This document shows positions 33,587 to 41,865 of a stretch of 52,972 nucleotides of DNA, one piece after another. A program made the position numbers and the translations under genes. The DNA lies in contig WQUA01000006.1 in NCBI GenBank assembly GCA_009786025.1, positions 1-52,972 on the forward strand. The letters are read 5' to 3'. Position 1 is the stretch's first letter; each line of letters begins with the position of its first letter. This stretch comes from Pseudomonadota bacterium. GTDB taxonomy: Bacteria > Pseudomonadota > Gammaproteobacteria > Burkholderiales > Casimicrobiaceae. Below the pieces are notes generated by a model, which saw only the letters and a list, made by a program, of their open reading frames with translations, ran no database searches and was not told the origin of the DNA.

Positions 33587-33661
33587 CCTCTTTTCCCCGG
33601 GGTCGCCAGTATCGCCCGTGTCGTCGCCCGACGCGGTTTCTTCCTGGTCTCTAATCCCTGA

Positions 33662-34879
33662 TCACGGATGCGCCAACCGTTGCGCCTGCGGTATCAACTG
33701 CTGGTAGGCCTCTTCCGGCAACTCCGTTTTCCAGTAGCCCGACCATTTCGCCGCGCCGATCACGCCGCCGACCACAACAGCGAGCAACAATGTCAGCAGC
33801 GCGCCCGATAATGCCCGCCGCCGCCAGCGGCGGTTAATCCCCTGAGCATCACCATTGGCGGCAACTTCTTTGCCCGGGCGCAGCGAAAACTGCAATGCAT
33901 CCTGCGCCGGACACACGGCCACGCACGACAGACAGGCGGTGCATTCAGCGGAGCGAATCTGCATTTTCCGATCGACCGGCAACTGCGCCGGACAGGCTTT
34001 CGCGCACTTGGCGCAATCAATGCACGCCTCGGCATCGCGCCGGACTTTGAACGGCGACAGCAACGACAGCAATCCCACCAGCGCGCCATACGGACACAGA
34101 TAACGGCACCACAAATTCTTGATAAAAACGCTGCCGACGATTAGCACCAGGATCGTGATCAGCGCGGCGTTGCCGATATACCGAAAGAAGTTCAGCATTT
34201 TCACATCGACGATCAACCCGTACGGCGACAACATGAAAAACGCGATCGCTTCCGCCGTGCTGACCACCACGATATACAGAAACGCCGCCATCAAAAGATA
34301 CTTGAGCGCCCGCAATGGCAGATCGAGCCAGCGCGGCACGGGCAAGTTGCGCCCCAACATCCATTGCCCCAATCTCCACAAGCCCTCTGACAAGGTACCG
34401 ACCGGACACAGCCAGGAGCAGAACGATTTTTTGAACAACAGACTGATCAGCAGAAACGCCACCAGTAAAAACATCGCCGCCGCGTGAACAGGAGGAATCT
34501 CGAGCGTCATCAGCGCATACTTGAGGTTCATCAACCCGGCGATCGGTAGCCAGCCTTCGACGCCGTCCGGACGCGCCACCTTGAACGATGTTTCGCCGGT
34601 TTCGTAATACCGCACCCAGAGATAGAACTGCACGCACAAAAAGACGTTCAATAAAACAAAGGCGATTTGCGTCGCATGCCGCCAGGTTCTGACATTGCGT
34701 CGGTCAAACCAGGGCATCCGTCCGCCCGCCATGCCCGGTCGCCGGATCAGAATTTTTTTGGCGCGTTTCGCCGCCGCCAGCGCCTCATCGTCATCCTGCC
34801 GGTAATCCTCCAGCACAGATGTTTCCAGCGTGTTCTTGTCTTGCGCTTCCGTCACTTTGCCCCCGAACGGGTCAATCAC
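33662..34879 (-). CDS. yccM: YccM-like polyferredoxin membrane protein (NapH/NosR-type)
   Basis: Inner-membrane iron-sulfur protein, probably moving electrons between quinol and periplasmic partners; role unproven even in E. coli. About 405 residues. RRPGMAGGRMPWFDRRNVRTW followed by helices, WLPIAGLMNLKYALMTLE, FCSWLCPVGTLSEGLWRLG and WCRYLCPYGALVGLLSLL (two CxxxCP loops), then a ferredoxin domain with CIDCAKCAKACP and CTACLSCVAVCP. A final helix precedes the C-terminus. The start is uncertain: GTG 34879 or TTG 34882, neither with a good ribosome binding site. It could pair with the molybdoenzyme operon 14 kb away, but nothing links them directly. Confidence 0.82.
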   Translation of the reverse strand: MIDPFGGKVTEAQDKNTLETSVLEDYRQDDDEALAAAKRAKKILIRRPGMAGGRMPWFDRRNVRTWRHATQIAFVLLNVFLCVQFYLWVRYYETGETSFKVARPDGVEGWLPIAGLMNLKYALMTLEIPPVHAAAMFLLVAFLLISLLFKKSFCSWLCPVGTLSEGLWRLGQWMLGRNLPVPRWLDLPLRALKYLLMAAFLYIVVVSTAEAIAFFMLSPYGLIVDVKMLNFFRYIGNAALITILVLIVGSVFIKNLWCRYLCPYGALVGLLSLLSPFKVRRDAEACIDCAKCAKACPAQLPVDRKMQIRSAECTACLSCVAVCPAQDALQFSLRPGKEVAANGDAQGINRRWRRRALSGALLTLLLAVVVGGVIGAAKWSGYWKTELPEEAYQQLIPQAQRLAHP

Positions 34880-35004
34880 CAACTGTGCAATTTAACACAG
34901 AAAACACCTTTTAGATATATTTTACAGAGTGCGAGAACGACAACGCGACCAGGTACTGACAACAACACCCTTCCCCTGCGTTCCCGCGCTTTCGCGCGAA
35001 ATGT

Positions 35005-35253
35005 TCAATGGCTGCAAACGTGACTCCCGGCGGTCGTAAAACCATCGCCGCAATGATCGAATTTTCCGCGCGCATCGAGAAAGTCGATCAACTCTGCCGC
35101 AGTCATGCCGTCGGCCGAGCAGGTATGAAAGCGCGCATCGGTTCCAAATTTCTGATGAATGGCCACGACCAGGCTTTCTCGCGTCCATGTTTTACCCGAC
35201 GTGATCATCATCTCCATTACTTCATGGCCATGCACCGATTCCGTTTTTCTCAT
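35005..35253 (-). CDS. yecH: YecH-family small metal-binding protein
   Basis: 82-residue cytoplasmic protein of the YecH family, function unknown, predicted to bind metal. Conserved features are SVHGHEVMEMMI, FGTDARFHTCSADGMTAAELIDFL and the final DGFTTAGSHVCSH; the His and Cys residues in these three are the likely ligands. It lies 21 bp downstream of parB on the same strand, but probably is unrelated in function. Confidence 0.88.
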   Translation of the reverse strand: MRKTESVHGHEVMEMMITSGKTWTRESLVVAIHQKFGTDARFHTCSADGMTAAELIDFLDARGKFDHCGDGFTTAGSHVCSH

Positions 35254-35274
35254 CGTTTTCCCCCTCTGTGTTTG

Positions 35275-36123
35275 TTACCGCAGTTTTTCCAGAATCCCGT
35301 CCAGTGTGTCGAGATTCGCGTAATGAATAATCAGTTTGCCCGCGCCTTTTTTGCCGGTTTCGATTTGCACTTTGGCGCCAAGTTGTTCCGACAGTTCCGT
35401 TTCAAGTCGCGCGAGATCGGCGTCGCGCGTCACGGTTTTTTTCTTGACCGGCGGACGCAGCATCGCGTGCACCAGCCGCTCGGCTTCGCGCACGCTCATA
35501 CCTTTTTCGACGATACGCGACGCCGCCATCGCCTGTTGCTCGTTCGGCAAAACCAACAGCGCCCGCGCATGTCCCATTTCCAGTGCGCCACTGTTCAATT
35601 GAGCCTGCACCGACTCCGACAACTGCAACAACCGCAACAAATTGCTCACCGCGCTACGCGAACGGCCCACCGCTTTGGCGGCGTCCTCATGGGTCAACGA
35701 AAATTCGCCGATCAGGCGCTGCAAACCCTGCGCCTCTTCAAGCGGATTCAGGTTTTCGCGCTGGATATTTTCGATCAACGCCCAGGCCAATGCTGTCTGA
35801 TCAGGAATCGTTTTGACCAGCACCGGCACTTCTTTCAGTCCGGCGCGCTGCGCGGCGCGCCAGCGCCGCTCGCCAGCAATGATTTCATAGCGGTTGTCAC
35901 TAACGGCGCGCACCAGTATCGGTTGCATCAATCCTTGTTCACGAATTGACTCGGCCAATTCGTTGAGCGACGCTTCATCCATTCGCGTGCGTGGCTGATA
36001 TTTGCCCGGCTGCAAGCGCGCGATCGCCACCGTTTGCAGTTCCGACGCCTGCGCGCTTGCCGCTTCGTCTCCCGGCGGGATCAATGAATCAAGGCCGCGG
36101 CCTAGTCCTTTGGGTCTTATCAT
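35275..36123 (-). CDS. parB: Chromosome-partitioning protein ParB
   Basis: CTP-dependent DNA clamp that loads at parS and spreads along the origin region. 282 residues: RPKGLGRGLDSLIP at the N-terminus, QYQPRTR-type box (KYQPRTRMDEASLNELA), the CTP-binding GERRWRAAQRAGL, ENIQRENLNPLEEAQGLQRL, the HTH SLTHEDAAKAVGRSRSAVSNLLRLL, and the C-terminal dimer domain. Its likely sites, two parS sequences, are at 40397-40412 and 40470-40485. parA is 26 bp upstream. Confidence 0.96.
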   Translation of the reverse strand: MIRPKGLGRGLDSLIPPGDEAASAQASELQTVAIARLQPGKYQPRTRMDEASLNELAESIREQGLMQPILVRAVSDNRYEIIAGERRWRAAQRAGLKEVPVLVKTIPDQTALAWALIENIQRENLNPLEEAQGLQRLIGEFSLTHEDAAKAVGRSRSAVSNLLRLLQLSESVQAQLNSGALEMGHARALLVLPNEQQAMAASRIVEKGMSVREAERLVHAMLRPPVKKKTVTRDADLARLETELSEQLGAKVQIETGKKGAGKLIIHYANLDTLDGILEKLR

Positions 36124-36149
36124 TTTTGTGCTCTATGCGTTCTTTGCGG

Positions 36150-36983
36150 TTAAACCTTTTCTATCGCAGCCGCCGCTTCCAGCCGCCGCAGCATTTCGCC
36201 GGCCAGCGTCAGATACGCTTGCGCCCCCTTCGACGCCGGATCGAGTTTGAGTGCCGGCACACCGTGCGACGGCGCTTCTGCCAGTCGCACATTGCGCGGC
36301 ACAATCGTTCGGTAAAGTTTGTCGCCGAAATGGCGCGCCAATTCGGCGGCGACATTTTGCGCCAGCGTGTTGCGCGGGTCGTACATAGTACGCAGCAACC
36401 CCTCGATTTCCAACCCCGGATTGAGGTGCGCGCGCACTTTCTTCAGTGTCTGAACGAGATCGGACAAACCTTCGAGCGCGTAGTACTCGCACTGCATCGG
36501 GATCAGCACCGAATCGGCTGCGCAAAGCCCGTTCAGCGTCAACAACGATAGCGACGGCGGACAATCGAGCAGGATAAAATCGTATTCTCCGGTAACCTGC
36601 GAAATCGCCGTTTTCATCTGCGACAACGCCTCGGCCAGCGCATCCTTCAACCGCGTTTCGCGGTCGGGCAATTCCACTAACTCAATCTCGGCGCCGGCCA
36701 ATTCGCGGTTGGCGGGAACAACATCAAACCCTCCGGTCGGCGAGGCTTTTCTTACGTCAACGATCCCTTTTTCACCGAGCAGGACTTGATATACCGTCTC
36801 CGTCATCTGCCGCTTGTCGAGCCCGGCGCCTGTGGTCGCGTTACCCTGCGGATCAAGGTCGATCAGCAACACCCGCTGTTTCATCGCGTGCAAACTCGCC
36901 GCCAGATTTACCGCCGTCGTCGTCTTGCCGACGCCTCCTTTCTGGTTGGCGATAGCGATGATGCGAGGAAACTTATAAGCCAT
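36150..36983 (-). CDS. parA: Chromosome-partitioning ATPase ParA (Soj)
   Basis: Walker-type ATPase that moves ParB-bound origins. About 277 residues. IIAIANQKGGVGKTTTAVNLAA (deviant Walker A), VLLIDLDPQGNATTGAG, FILLDCPPSLSLLTLNGL and TMYDPRNTLAQNV are present. The ATG at 36983 has GGAG seven bases ahead; the gene starts 11 bp inside rsmG. The rsmG-parA-parB order is the classic origin-proximal one. Confidence 0.96.
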   Translation of the reverse strand: MAYKFPRIIAIANQKGGVGKTTTAVNLAASLHAMKQRVLLIDLDPQGNATTGAGLDKRQMTETVYQVLLGEKGIVDVRKASPTGGFDVVPANRELAGAEIELVELPDRETRLKDALAEALSQMKTAISQVTGEYDFILLDCPPSLSLLTLNGLCAADSVLIPMQCEYYALEGLSDLVQTLKKVRAHLNPGLEIEGLLRTMYDPRNTLAQNVAAELARHFGDKLYRTIVPRNVRLAEAPSHGVPALKLDPASKGAQAYLTLAGEMLRRLEAAAAIEKV

Positions 36984-37680
36984 GCACACGCTCCAACAAA
37001 ATCAAATGCCGACGAGCGTTGAGTCCGGGTACTGTCAACGCCTCGACCGCGCGAACCTTTATATCCGTCGGCAACGCCGCGATTTCCGCCTCCGGCACCG
37101 CTCCCTTCATCGCCGCCCAAACCCCGTGCGACGCCAAAAGATGACGGCTGCCCATAATGAAAGCAGCCAGATCGGAAAACGCGCGGGAAACAGCAAGATC
37201 ATAACGCATCGGCGAATCCGACGCCTCCTCCCGCAAGGTTTCGACCCGCGCCGTCAACGCCTGTGCGTTGGGAAGCCGCAACTCGGCTATCGCCTGCGCA
37301 ACAAATGCTGTTTTTTTCTGCACCGCATCGACCATTGTCACCCGCCAAACCGGGCGCGCCATCGCCAACATCAAGCCGGGAATGCCGCCGCCGGAACCGA
37401 CATCCAGCACCTGCGCCATTGGCTGATTTGCCAATACCGGCGCCAGCACCCAGTCGAGCGTTGGCACAATCGCTAACGCATCGAGCACATGATGCGTCAA
37501 CATCTGCTCCGGCTCGCGGATCGCCGTCAGATTGTACGTCCGGTTCCATTTTTGCAGCAGCGCAAGGTACGCCAGCACTTTTTCGGCGATCCCGTCCGGC
37601 AACAACGCCCCCAGCGCGTCAAGTTGCTTGTCTAGCGAAAGATCCCGCGAAAAGGACGGAGAAGGAGATTGGACAGACAT
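36973..37680 (-). CDS. rsmG: 16S rRNA (guanine527-N7)-methyltransferase
   Basis: Methylates G527 in the 530 loop of 16S rRNA. 235 residues. LLQKWNRTYNLTAIREPEQML, HHVLDALAIV, QVLDVGSGGGIPGLMLAMARP (SAM site), VTMVDAVQKKTAFVAQAI and YDLAVSRAFSDL mark the family. Start ATG 37680 gives MGAPMSVQSPSPSF; an ATG four codons later is also possible. It overlaps parA downstream and a small unrecognised frame upstream. Confidence 0.95.
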   Translation of the reverse strand: MSVQSPSPSFSRDLSLDKQLDALGALLPDGIAEKVLAYLALLQKWNRTYNLTAIREPEQMLTHHVLDALAIVPTLDWVLAPVLANQPMAQVLDVGSGGGIPGLMLAMARPVWRVTMVDAVQKKTAFVAQAIAELRLPNAQALTARVETLREEASDSPMRYDLAVSRAFSDLAAFIMGSRHLLASHGVWAAMKGAVPEAEIAALPTDIKVRAVEALTVPGLNARRHLILLERVHGL

Positions 37681-37970
37681 GGGCGCTCCGAAAACCGGCG
37701 CATTGTAGCATTTTCGTTTTGTTTCAATGGGGTAGCGCTTGCCAGAAGCATCGCGACGGTTTGCCTTGCCCCCGCGTCCGTGCGCGTATGAACCCCAAAA
37801 GTCATTTTGGTGTCTGTCGTTGCCTCCCAGCGTTGTTCTTTGTCGTTTTCTTCGCTTATCGAAAAAACGACGCGCTCCTCTTTTCCCAGCCACAACGGCA
37901 AACGGCTTGAGACAGGAAGGAGCAAAAACGCGACCGCGCCACCAAAAAGAAGTGCGGGAACGAGCATCAT
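37632..37970 (-). CDS. Unrecognised small protein with an N-terminal membrane segment
   Basis: About 112 residues from ATG 37970. The first 20 residues (MMLVPALLFGGAVAFLLLPV) form a signal or membrane segment; then LGKEERVVFSISEENDKEQ and TTDTKMTFGVHTRTDAG. The last 16 codons overlap rsmG in another frame, so the C-terminus is doubtful. It partners with the frame at 37978-38334, which it nearly abuts. No family recognised. Confidence 0.4.
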   Translation of the reverse strand: MMLVPALLFGGAVAFLLLPVSSRLPLWLGKEERVVFSISEENDKEQRWEATTDTKMTFGVHTRTDAGARQTVAMLLASATPLKQNENATMRRFSERPCLSNLLLRPFRGIFR

Positions 37971-37977
37971 GGCTCTT

Positions 37978-38334
37978 TTATATCTGAGAAAAATCACTCC
38001 ACTCACAATAGGGAGGCATGCGAATGAACCAGAAACCCTTGCTTGTTATGCCTTTTCGATCAAGGGTGATGCTGAGTCGCCTTTGATAAAAGGAAAGCGC
38101 CAACAGCAACAGCCCTGAAATAAAGAGAAAAAAGATAATAAATCGAAACGCTTCACTTACTTGAAAATCCGTGTTACCCATGACGGTTCGAGCGATTAAC
38201 GCGATCAATAAAAAGATTGTTCCGCAAACAAATCCTGTTTTTATCTCTTTTGGCGCATAGACAAAACGATATTCAGCGCGGGTCGGCTGAAAGCCCTCTC
38301 TTTCTGTTGTCCGCGCCTTTCGTGGGTTCTCCAT
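37978..38334 (-). CDS. Unrecognised two-helix membrane protein
   Basis: 118 residues. ENPRKARTTEREGFQPTR, then two hydrophobic segments (GTIFLLIALIARTV and FIIFFLFISGLLLLALSF), then a short beta-like part SITLDRKGITSKGFWFIRMP that looks like the beginning of a bacterial PH-type domain and stops early (CEWSDFSQI). It may be truncated or be one half of a frameshifted gene with 37632-37970. It lies 34 bp downstream of mnmG. Confidence 0.45.
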   Translation of the reverse strand: MENPRKARTTEREGFQPTRAEYRFVYAPKEIKTGFVCGTIFLLIALIARTVMGNTDFQVSEAFRFIIFFLFISGLLLLALSFYQRRLSITLDRKGITSKGFWFIRMPPYCEWSDFSQI

Positions 38335-38368
38335 GTTGTGCTTTTTGCGCGCTCTGCGTTCTTTGCAG

Positions 38369-40384
38369 TTAATCTGGACGCCTTTCTGTTCCCTGACTCC
38401 TGACTTCTGATCCCTGACCCCGCAATCGCTTCAAATGCACCAGCAGCAACGAAATGGCAGCCGGCGTGATGCCGGAAATCCGCGATGCCTGGCCGACGGT
38501 TTCCGGTTTGTGGGCATTAAGTTTCTGGCAGACCTCGCTCGACAGTCCGCGCACATCGCGGTAATCCAGATCGGCGGGAAGGCGAGCGTCCTCCTGCGCT
38601 TTGGCGCGGCGGATTTCTTCCTGCTGCCGCACGATGTAGCCTTCGTATTTAAGGCTGATTTCGACTTGTTCGGCAACGTCGACAGAGACGGGCGCAGTGG
38701 CGCTTGTTGCTCCCCCCTCTCCTTGAAGGGGAGGGCTTCTACCGTCGCGCTTTCCCGTCCCTTCGAAGCACCCTCTCTCGCAAGGGGAGAGGGTAAGACC
38801 ATCAAACCAAGACATCAGTGCCGCATGGGTGATGCCCGGCCGCCGCAACAGGTCAGCAAGCGCATACTCTCTCTCTAACGCTTGCCCAAAGAGATTTTCC
38901 GTTTCGGTCCTGGCAATGATCTTGGGGTTGACCCAGGTCGATTTGAGCCGTTCGAGTTCTGCCGCCACTGCGTCGCGCTTACGAGAAAACGCCTCCCATC
39001 GTGCATCACCAACAACGCCAAGTCTCCGTCCCTGTTCCGTCAACCGCATATCGGCGTTGTCCTCGCGCAGTTGCAGCCGGTATTCGGCGCGTGAGGTGAA
39101 CATCCGGTACGGCTCGGTGACGCCACGGGTGATCAGATCGTCGATCATCACGCCCAGGTAGCCCTCGTCGCGTGATGGGCACCAGCCTTCCTCACCCCGC
39201 ACTTTGCGAACGGCGTTAATCCCTGCTAACAGACCGAGCGCCGCTGCTTCTTCGTAGCCGGTCGTCCCATTGATCTGGCCGGCCAGGAAAAGCCCCGGTA
39301 ACGCTTTGAGTTCCAAGGTTTTTTTCAGTGCTCGCGGATCGACGTAATCATATTCAATGGCATAGCCGGGGCGGAGAATGTGCGCGTTTTCACAGCCCTT
39401 CATTGAGCGCACCAGCGCCAGTTGGACATCGAAAGGCAATGACGTTGATATGCCGTTCGGGTAGATTTCGCGCGTTTGCAAACCCTCTGGCTCCAGAAAA
39501 ATCTGGTGTGCATCGCGCTGTGAAAAGCGCACGACTTTGTCCTCGATCGACGGGCAATAGCGCGGCCCCGAACTGGTAATCACGCCCGAAAAAAGCGGCG
39601 AGCGATCGAGGCCGCCGCGAATGATTTCGTGAGTGCGCGCGTTGGTATAGGTGATCCAGCACGGCCGTTGCGACGGGTGCATCATTCGATCGCCGAGAAA
39701 CGAGAAAACCGGCGTTGGTGTGTCACCCGGCTGCTCCTGAAGGATTAAAAAATCAATGGTACGAGCGTCCAGCCGTGGCGGCGTTCCGGTTTTAAGTCGT
39801 CCGACCGGCAACGTCAATTCCCGCAGCCGCTCCGCCAACCGTTTGGCGGCAGGATCTCCGGCCCGTCCGGCCTCGTAATGCGAAAGCCCGACATGCACCA
39901 ATCCGGCGAGAAAGGTGCCGGTTGTCAGCACCACCGTTTTTGCCTCGAAAACGACACCCACCTGCGTTACGACACCACGGACTACGCCATTTTCGACGAC
40001 CAGATCATCTACCGCCTGCGCAAATAATGATAAATTCGGCTGATTTTCCAGTCTTTTCCGAATCGCGCTGCGATACAGAATGCGATCCATCTGCGCCCGC
40101 GTTGCTCGTACCGCCGGGCCTTTGCTCGCGTTCAGTATCCGAAACTGGATACCCGCTTCATCCGTTGCAAGCGCCATCGCCCCGTCAAGCGCGTCAACCT
40201 CTTTAACCAAATGCCCCTTGCCAATCCCGCCAATGGACGGGTTACACGACATTTGCCCCAAAGTTTCCAGGTTGTGCGTTAACAGCAATGTTTTTACGCC
40301 CATCCGCGCAGCCGCCAGAGCTGCCTCTGTTCCCGCGTGTCCCCCACCAACGACAATAACGTCAAACCGCTCCGGATATTTCAT
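38369..40384 (-). CDS. mnmG: tRNA uridine-34 5-carboxymethylaminomethyl synthesis enzyme MnmG, with a repeat-encoded insert
   Basis: FAD enzyme that with MnmE modifies U34 of several tRNAs. 671 residues (E. coli 629). [20 protein letters not shown] (FAD site), [55 protein letters not shown] and [17 protein letters not shown] are diagnostic. After SWFDG, about 27 residues ([13 protein letters not shown] ... [11 protein letters not shown]) are encoded by a palindromic element (38715-38793) in the linker before [16 protein letters not shown]. The C-terminal [16 protein letters not shown] is from a CTGA-type tract. mnmG is upstream of rsmG, parA and parB and just left of the parS sites. Confidence 0.96.
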   Translation of the reverse strand: MKYPERFDVIVVGGGHAGTEAALAAARMGVKTLLLTHNLETLGQMSCNPSIGGIGKGHLVKEVDALDGAMALATDEAGIQFRILNASKGPAVRATRAQMDRILYRSAIRKRLENQPNLSLFAQAVDDLVVENGVVRGVVTQVGVVFEAKTVVLTTGTFLAGLVHVGLSHYEAGRAGDPAAKRLAERLRELTLPVGRLKTGTPPRLDARTIDFLILQEQPGDTPTPVFSFLGDRMMHPSQRPCWITYTNARTHEIIRGGLDRSPLFSGVITSSGPRYCPSIEDKVVRFSQRDAHQIFLEPEGLQTREIYPNGISTSLPFDVQLALVRSMKGCENAHILRPGYAIEYDYVDPRALKKTLELKALPGLFLAGQINGTTGYEEAAALGLLAGINAVRKVRGEEGWCPSRDEGYLGVMIDDLITRGVTEPYRMFTSRAEYRLQLREDNADMRLTEQGRRLGVVGDARWEAFSRKRDAVAAELERLKSTWVNPKIIARTETENLFGQALEREYALADLLRRPGITHAALMSWFDGLTLSPCERGCFEGTGKRDGRSPPLQGEGGATSATAPVSVDVAEQVEISLKYEGYIVRQQEEIRRAKAQEDARLPADLDYRDVRGLSSEVCQKLNAHKPETVGQASRISGITPAAISLLLVHLKRLRGQGSEVRSQGTERRPD
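38388..38420. repeat. CTGA-type simple repeat tract at the mnmG 3' end
   Basis: CCCTGACTCCTGACTTCTGA followed by TCCCTGACCCC. Read on the reverse strand it encodes [11 protein letters not shown] at the end of MnmG. Confidence 0.6.
38715..38793. repeat. Double palindromic element in frame inside mnmG
   Basis: CCCTCTCCTTGAAGGGGAGG at 38715-38735 and CCCTCTCTCGCAAGGGGAGA at 38771-38793, separated by 35 bases. It has the same two-palindrome plan as in gcvT. Confidence 0.75.
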
Positions 40385-40396
40385 TTTCTAACTAAT

Positions 40397-40412
40397 GGTT
40401 CCACGTGAAACA
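40397..40412. promoter_or_regulatory. parS site 1 (one mismatch)
   Basis: GGTTCCACGTGAAACA, a near-palindrome around CACGTG, 12 bp upstream of mnmG. It matches the widespread parS consensus TGTTCCACGTGAAACA at 15 of 16 positions. Confidence 0.8.
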
Positions 40413-40469
40413 TTTTCATCATTGTACCTTTGTTCCTTAGCCGCTCCGTTACGGGTTACCCCTCTCTTT

Positions 40470-40485
40470 TGTTTCACGTGAAACA
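40470..40485. promoter_or_regulatory. parS site 2 (perfect)
   Basis: TGTTTCACGTGAAACA, a perfect 16-base palindrome and an exact parS consensus, 73 bp from site 1 and 4.3 kb from parB. Confidence 0.9.
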
Positions 40486-40554
40486 TTTTCTTTTATCTTT
40501 TTTTGTTTACTCTTCTTACGATACAATCATACTTTTATTAACGTCGCTTGTGCG

Positions 40555-41637
40555 ATGCGTTCTGTCCCTGCCCGGCTGCCCATTCTTGACGCAGTTAAAG
40601 CGATCGCTTGCCAGTTGATCGTTTTACACCATCTGGCCTTTTATGGTCCGATGTCAGATACTGCTTTCTTTCTAGCGCCAGGTTTATTTGTTTGGTTAAG
40701 CCAATATGGCCGAATGGCTGTACAAGTTTTTTTTGTTATTGCTGGTTTTCTGGCTGCGCGCCATTTATTTTCTCTTGATGCCGATTCCTTTCCTTTCTGG
40801 AAAACCGTTGGTCGCCGTTATTACCGATTGATCATTCCTTTCTCTGCGGCAATGCTCGCGGCCATACTGGCGGCGGCTGTCGCACGTTTTTTTATGGGTG
40901 ATCACTACTCTATACCTGCCCCGCCCTCTTTCTTCCAATTTATATTGCACCTTCTTTTGGTTCAGGACATTTTCGGAGTTAATGCGCTTTCCGCTGGCGT
41001 TTGGTATATCGCTATTGATTTTCAACTCTTTTTTGTCACTCTTTTGATTTCTTTTCTCAGTTGGCGTTTGACAAAAGACGTTTCTCTCCGGTTTTTCCTT
41101 TGTTTTTTCCTTTTGGTTTGTTTAGGTTTAGCTTCCCTTTTCTACTTCAACCGCGACGAAAAATGGGACTGTTCTTTCCTTTATTTCGCCGCATACTACA
41201 TTTTTGGCATTGTCGCGTACTTGACTGTTTCTAAGGCAAAGCACCGTCTATATATTATCGCGAGCATTTCCAGTTTGGTGCTTATCACCATTCTCGCCCT
41301 CAGCCTTGATTTCCGGGTACGCATCATCGTTGCGCTCTGCGCGGTACTTTTTTTTATAATTTTCTTTTATGTCAAAGAGTTACGTAATTATCCTCAAAAT
41401 ACCTGGTTACAATATCTGGGTCAAATCTCTTATTCCATTTTCTTGATCCACTTTCCTGTTTGTTTAATCATCAACAGCCTGTTTTACTATTGGGCGCCGG
41501 ACGATCCTTCCATCAACTTTTTTGGTCTTTTTGTTGCGTGGGGAAGCAGCTTGCTTTGTGGTGCTTTATTTTTTCATTACATAGAACGAATCGTTTTTCA
41601 AAAGAGACTCTTTCCAAACCGTATTACTCAGAGGTAA
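40555..41637 (+). CDS. Acyltransferase-3 family membrane protein (OafA/YrhL type)
   Basis: 360-residue, about ten-helix protein of the family that O-acylates surface sugars. Diagnostic are LPILDAVKAIACQLIVLHHL at the N-terminus (family Leu-Asp-x-x-Lys...His-His pattern), YGRMAVQVFFVIAGFLAARHLF, WYIAIDFQLFF, and near the end LQYLGQISYSIFLIHFPVC. The gene is AT-rich (about 38% GC in the 60 bases from 41041) and sits where dnaA is normally found upstream of dnaN. No other polysaccharide gene is nearby. Transfer into the origin region is an inference. Confidence 0.85.
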   Translation: MRSVPARLPILDAVKAIACQLIVLHHLAFYGPMSDTAFFLAPGLFVWLSQYGRMAVQVFFVIAGFLAARHLFSLDADSFPFWKTVGRRYYRLIIPFSAAMLAAILAAAVARFFMGDHYSIPAPPSFFQFILHLLLVQDIFGVNALSAGVWYIAIDFQLFFVTLLISFLSWRLTKDVSLRFFLCFFLLVCLGLASLFYFNRDEKWDCSFLYFAAYYIFGIVAYLTVSKAKHRLYIIASISSLVLITILALSLDFRVRIIVALCAVLFFIIFFYVKELRNYPQNTWLQYLGQISYSIFLIHFPVCLIINSLFYYWAPDDPSINFFGLFVAWGSSLLCGALFFHYIERIVFQKRLFPNRITQR

Positions 41638-41865
41638 GAAGACTTTTTGAATAAAGAAGCGTCACTTCTGAATTCAAACAATCAATGAAGTATAATTTGT
41701 GGATGACGCTCTTTTTTTTTATCAAGAGAAAAGCATCCTGAAATCGTTCACATGGTTTCTTGTATTTATCCACAAGGACTTGGCGATTCAACAGCTTGTT
41801 TTTTAAGAAGATAAAAAGTTGTCCTCGAAAAAACACTCCTTTATTATCTATTACTATATTTATCA
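41638..41865. promoter_or_regulatory. AT-rich stretch upstream of dnaN with DnaA-box-like sites
   Basis: An exact DnaA box TTATCCACA (41766-41774) and an inverted near-match TGTGGATGA (41698-41706), with TATAAT at 41691-41696. The DNA is strongly AT-rich. It could be the dnaN promoter with DnaA control or a part of oriC; two boxes are few for a full origin. Confidence 0.5.

Noticed and set aside
40475-40485. Reading the CACGTG palindromes near mnmG as a regulator's operator
   Set aside because: The 16-base sequences fit parS exactly or nearly so, and parA/parB are adjacent, so parS is the simpler explanation.
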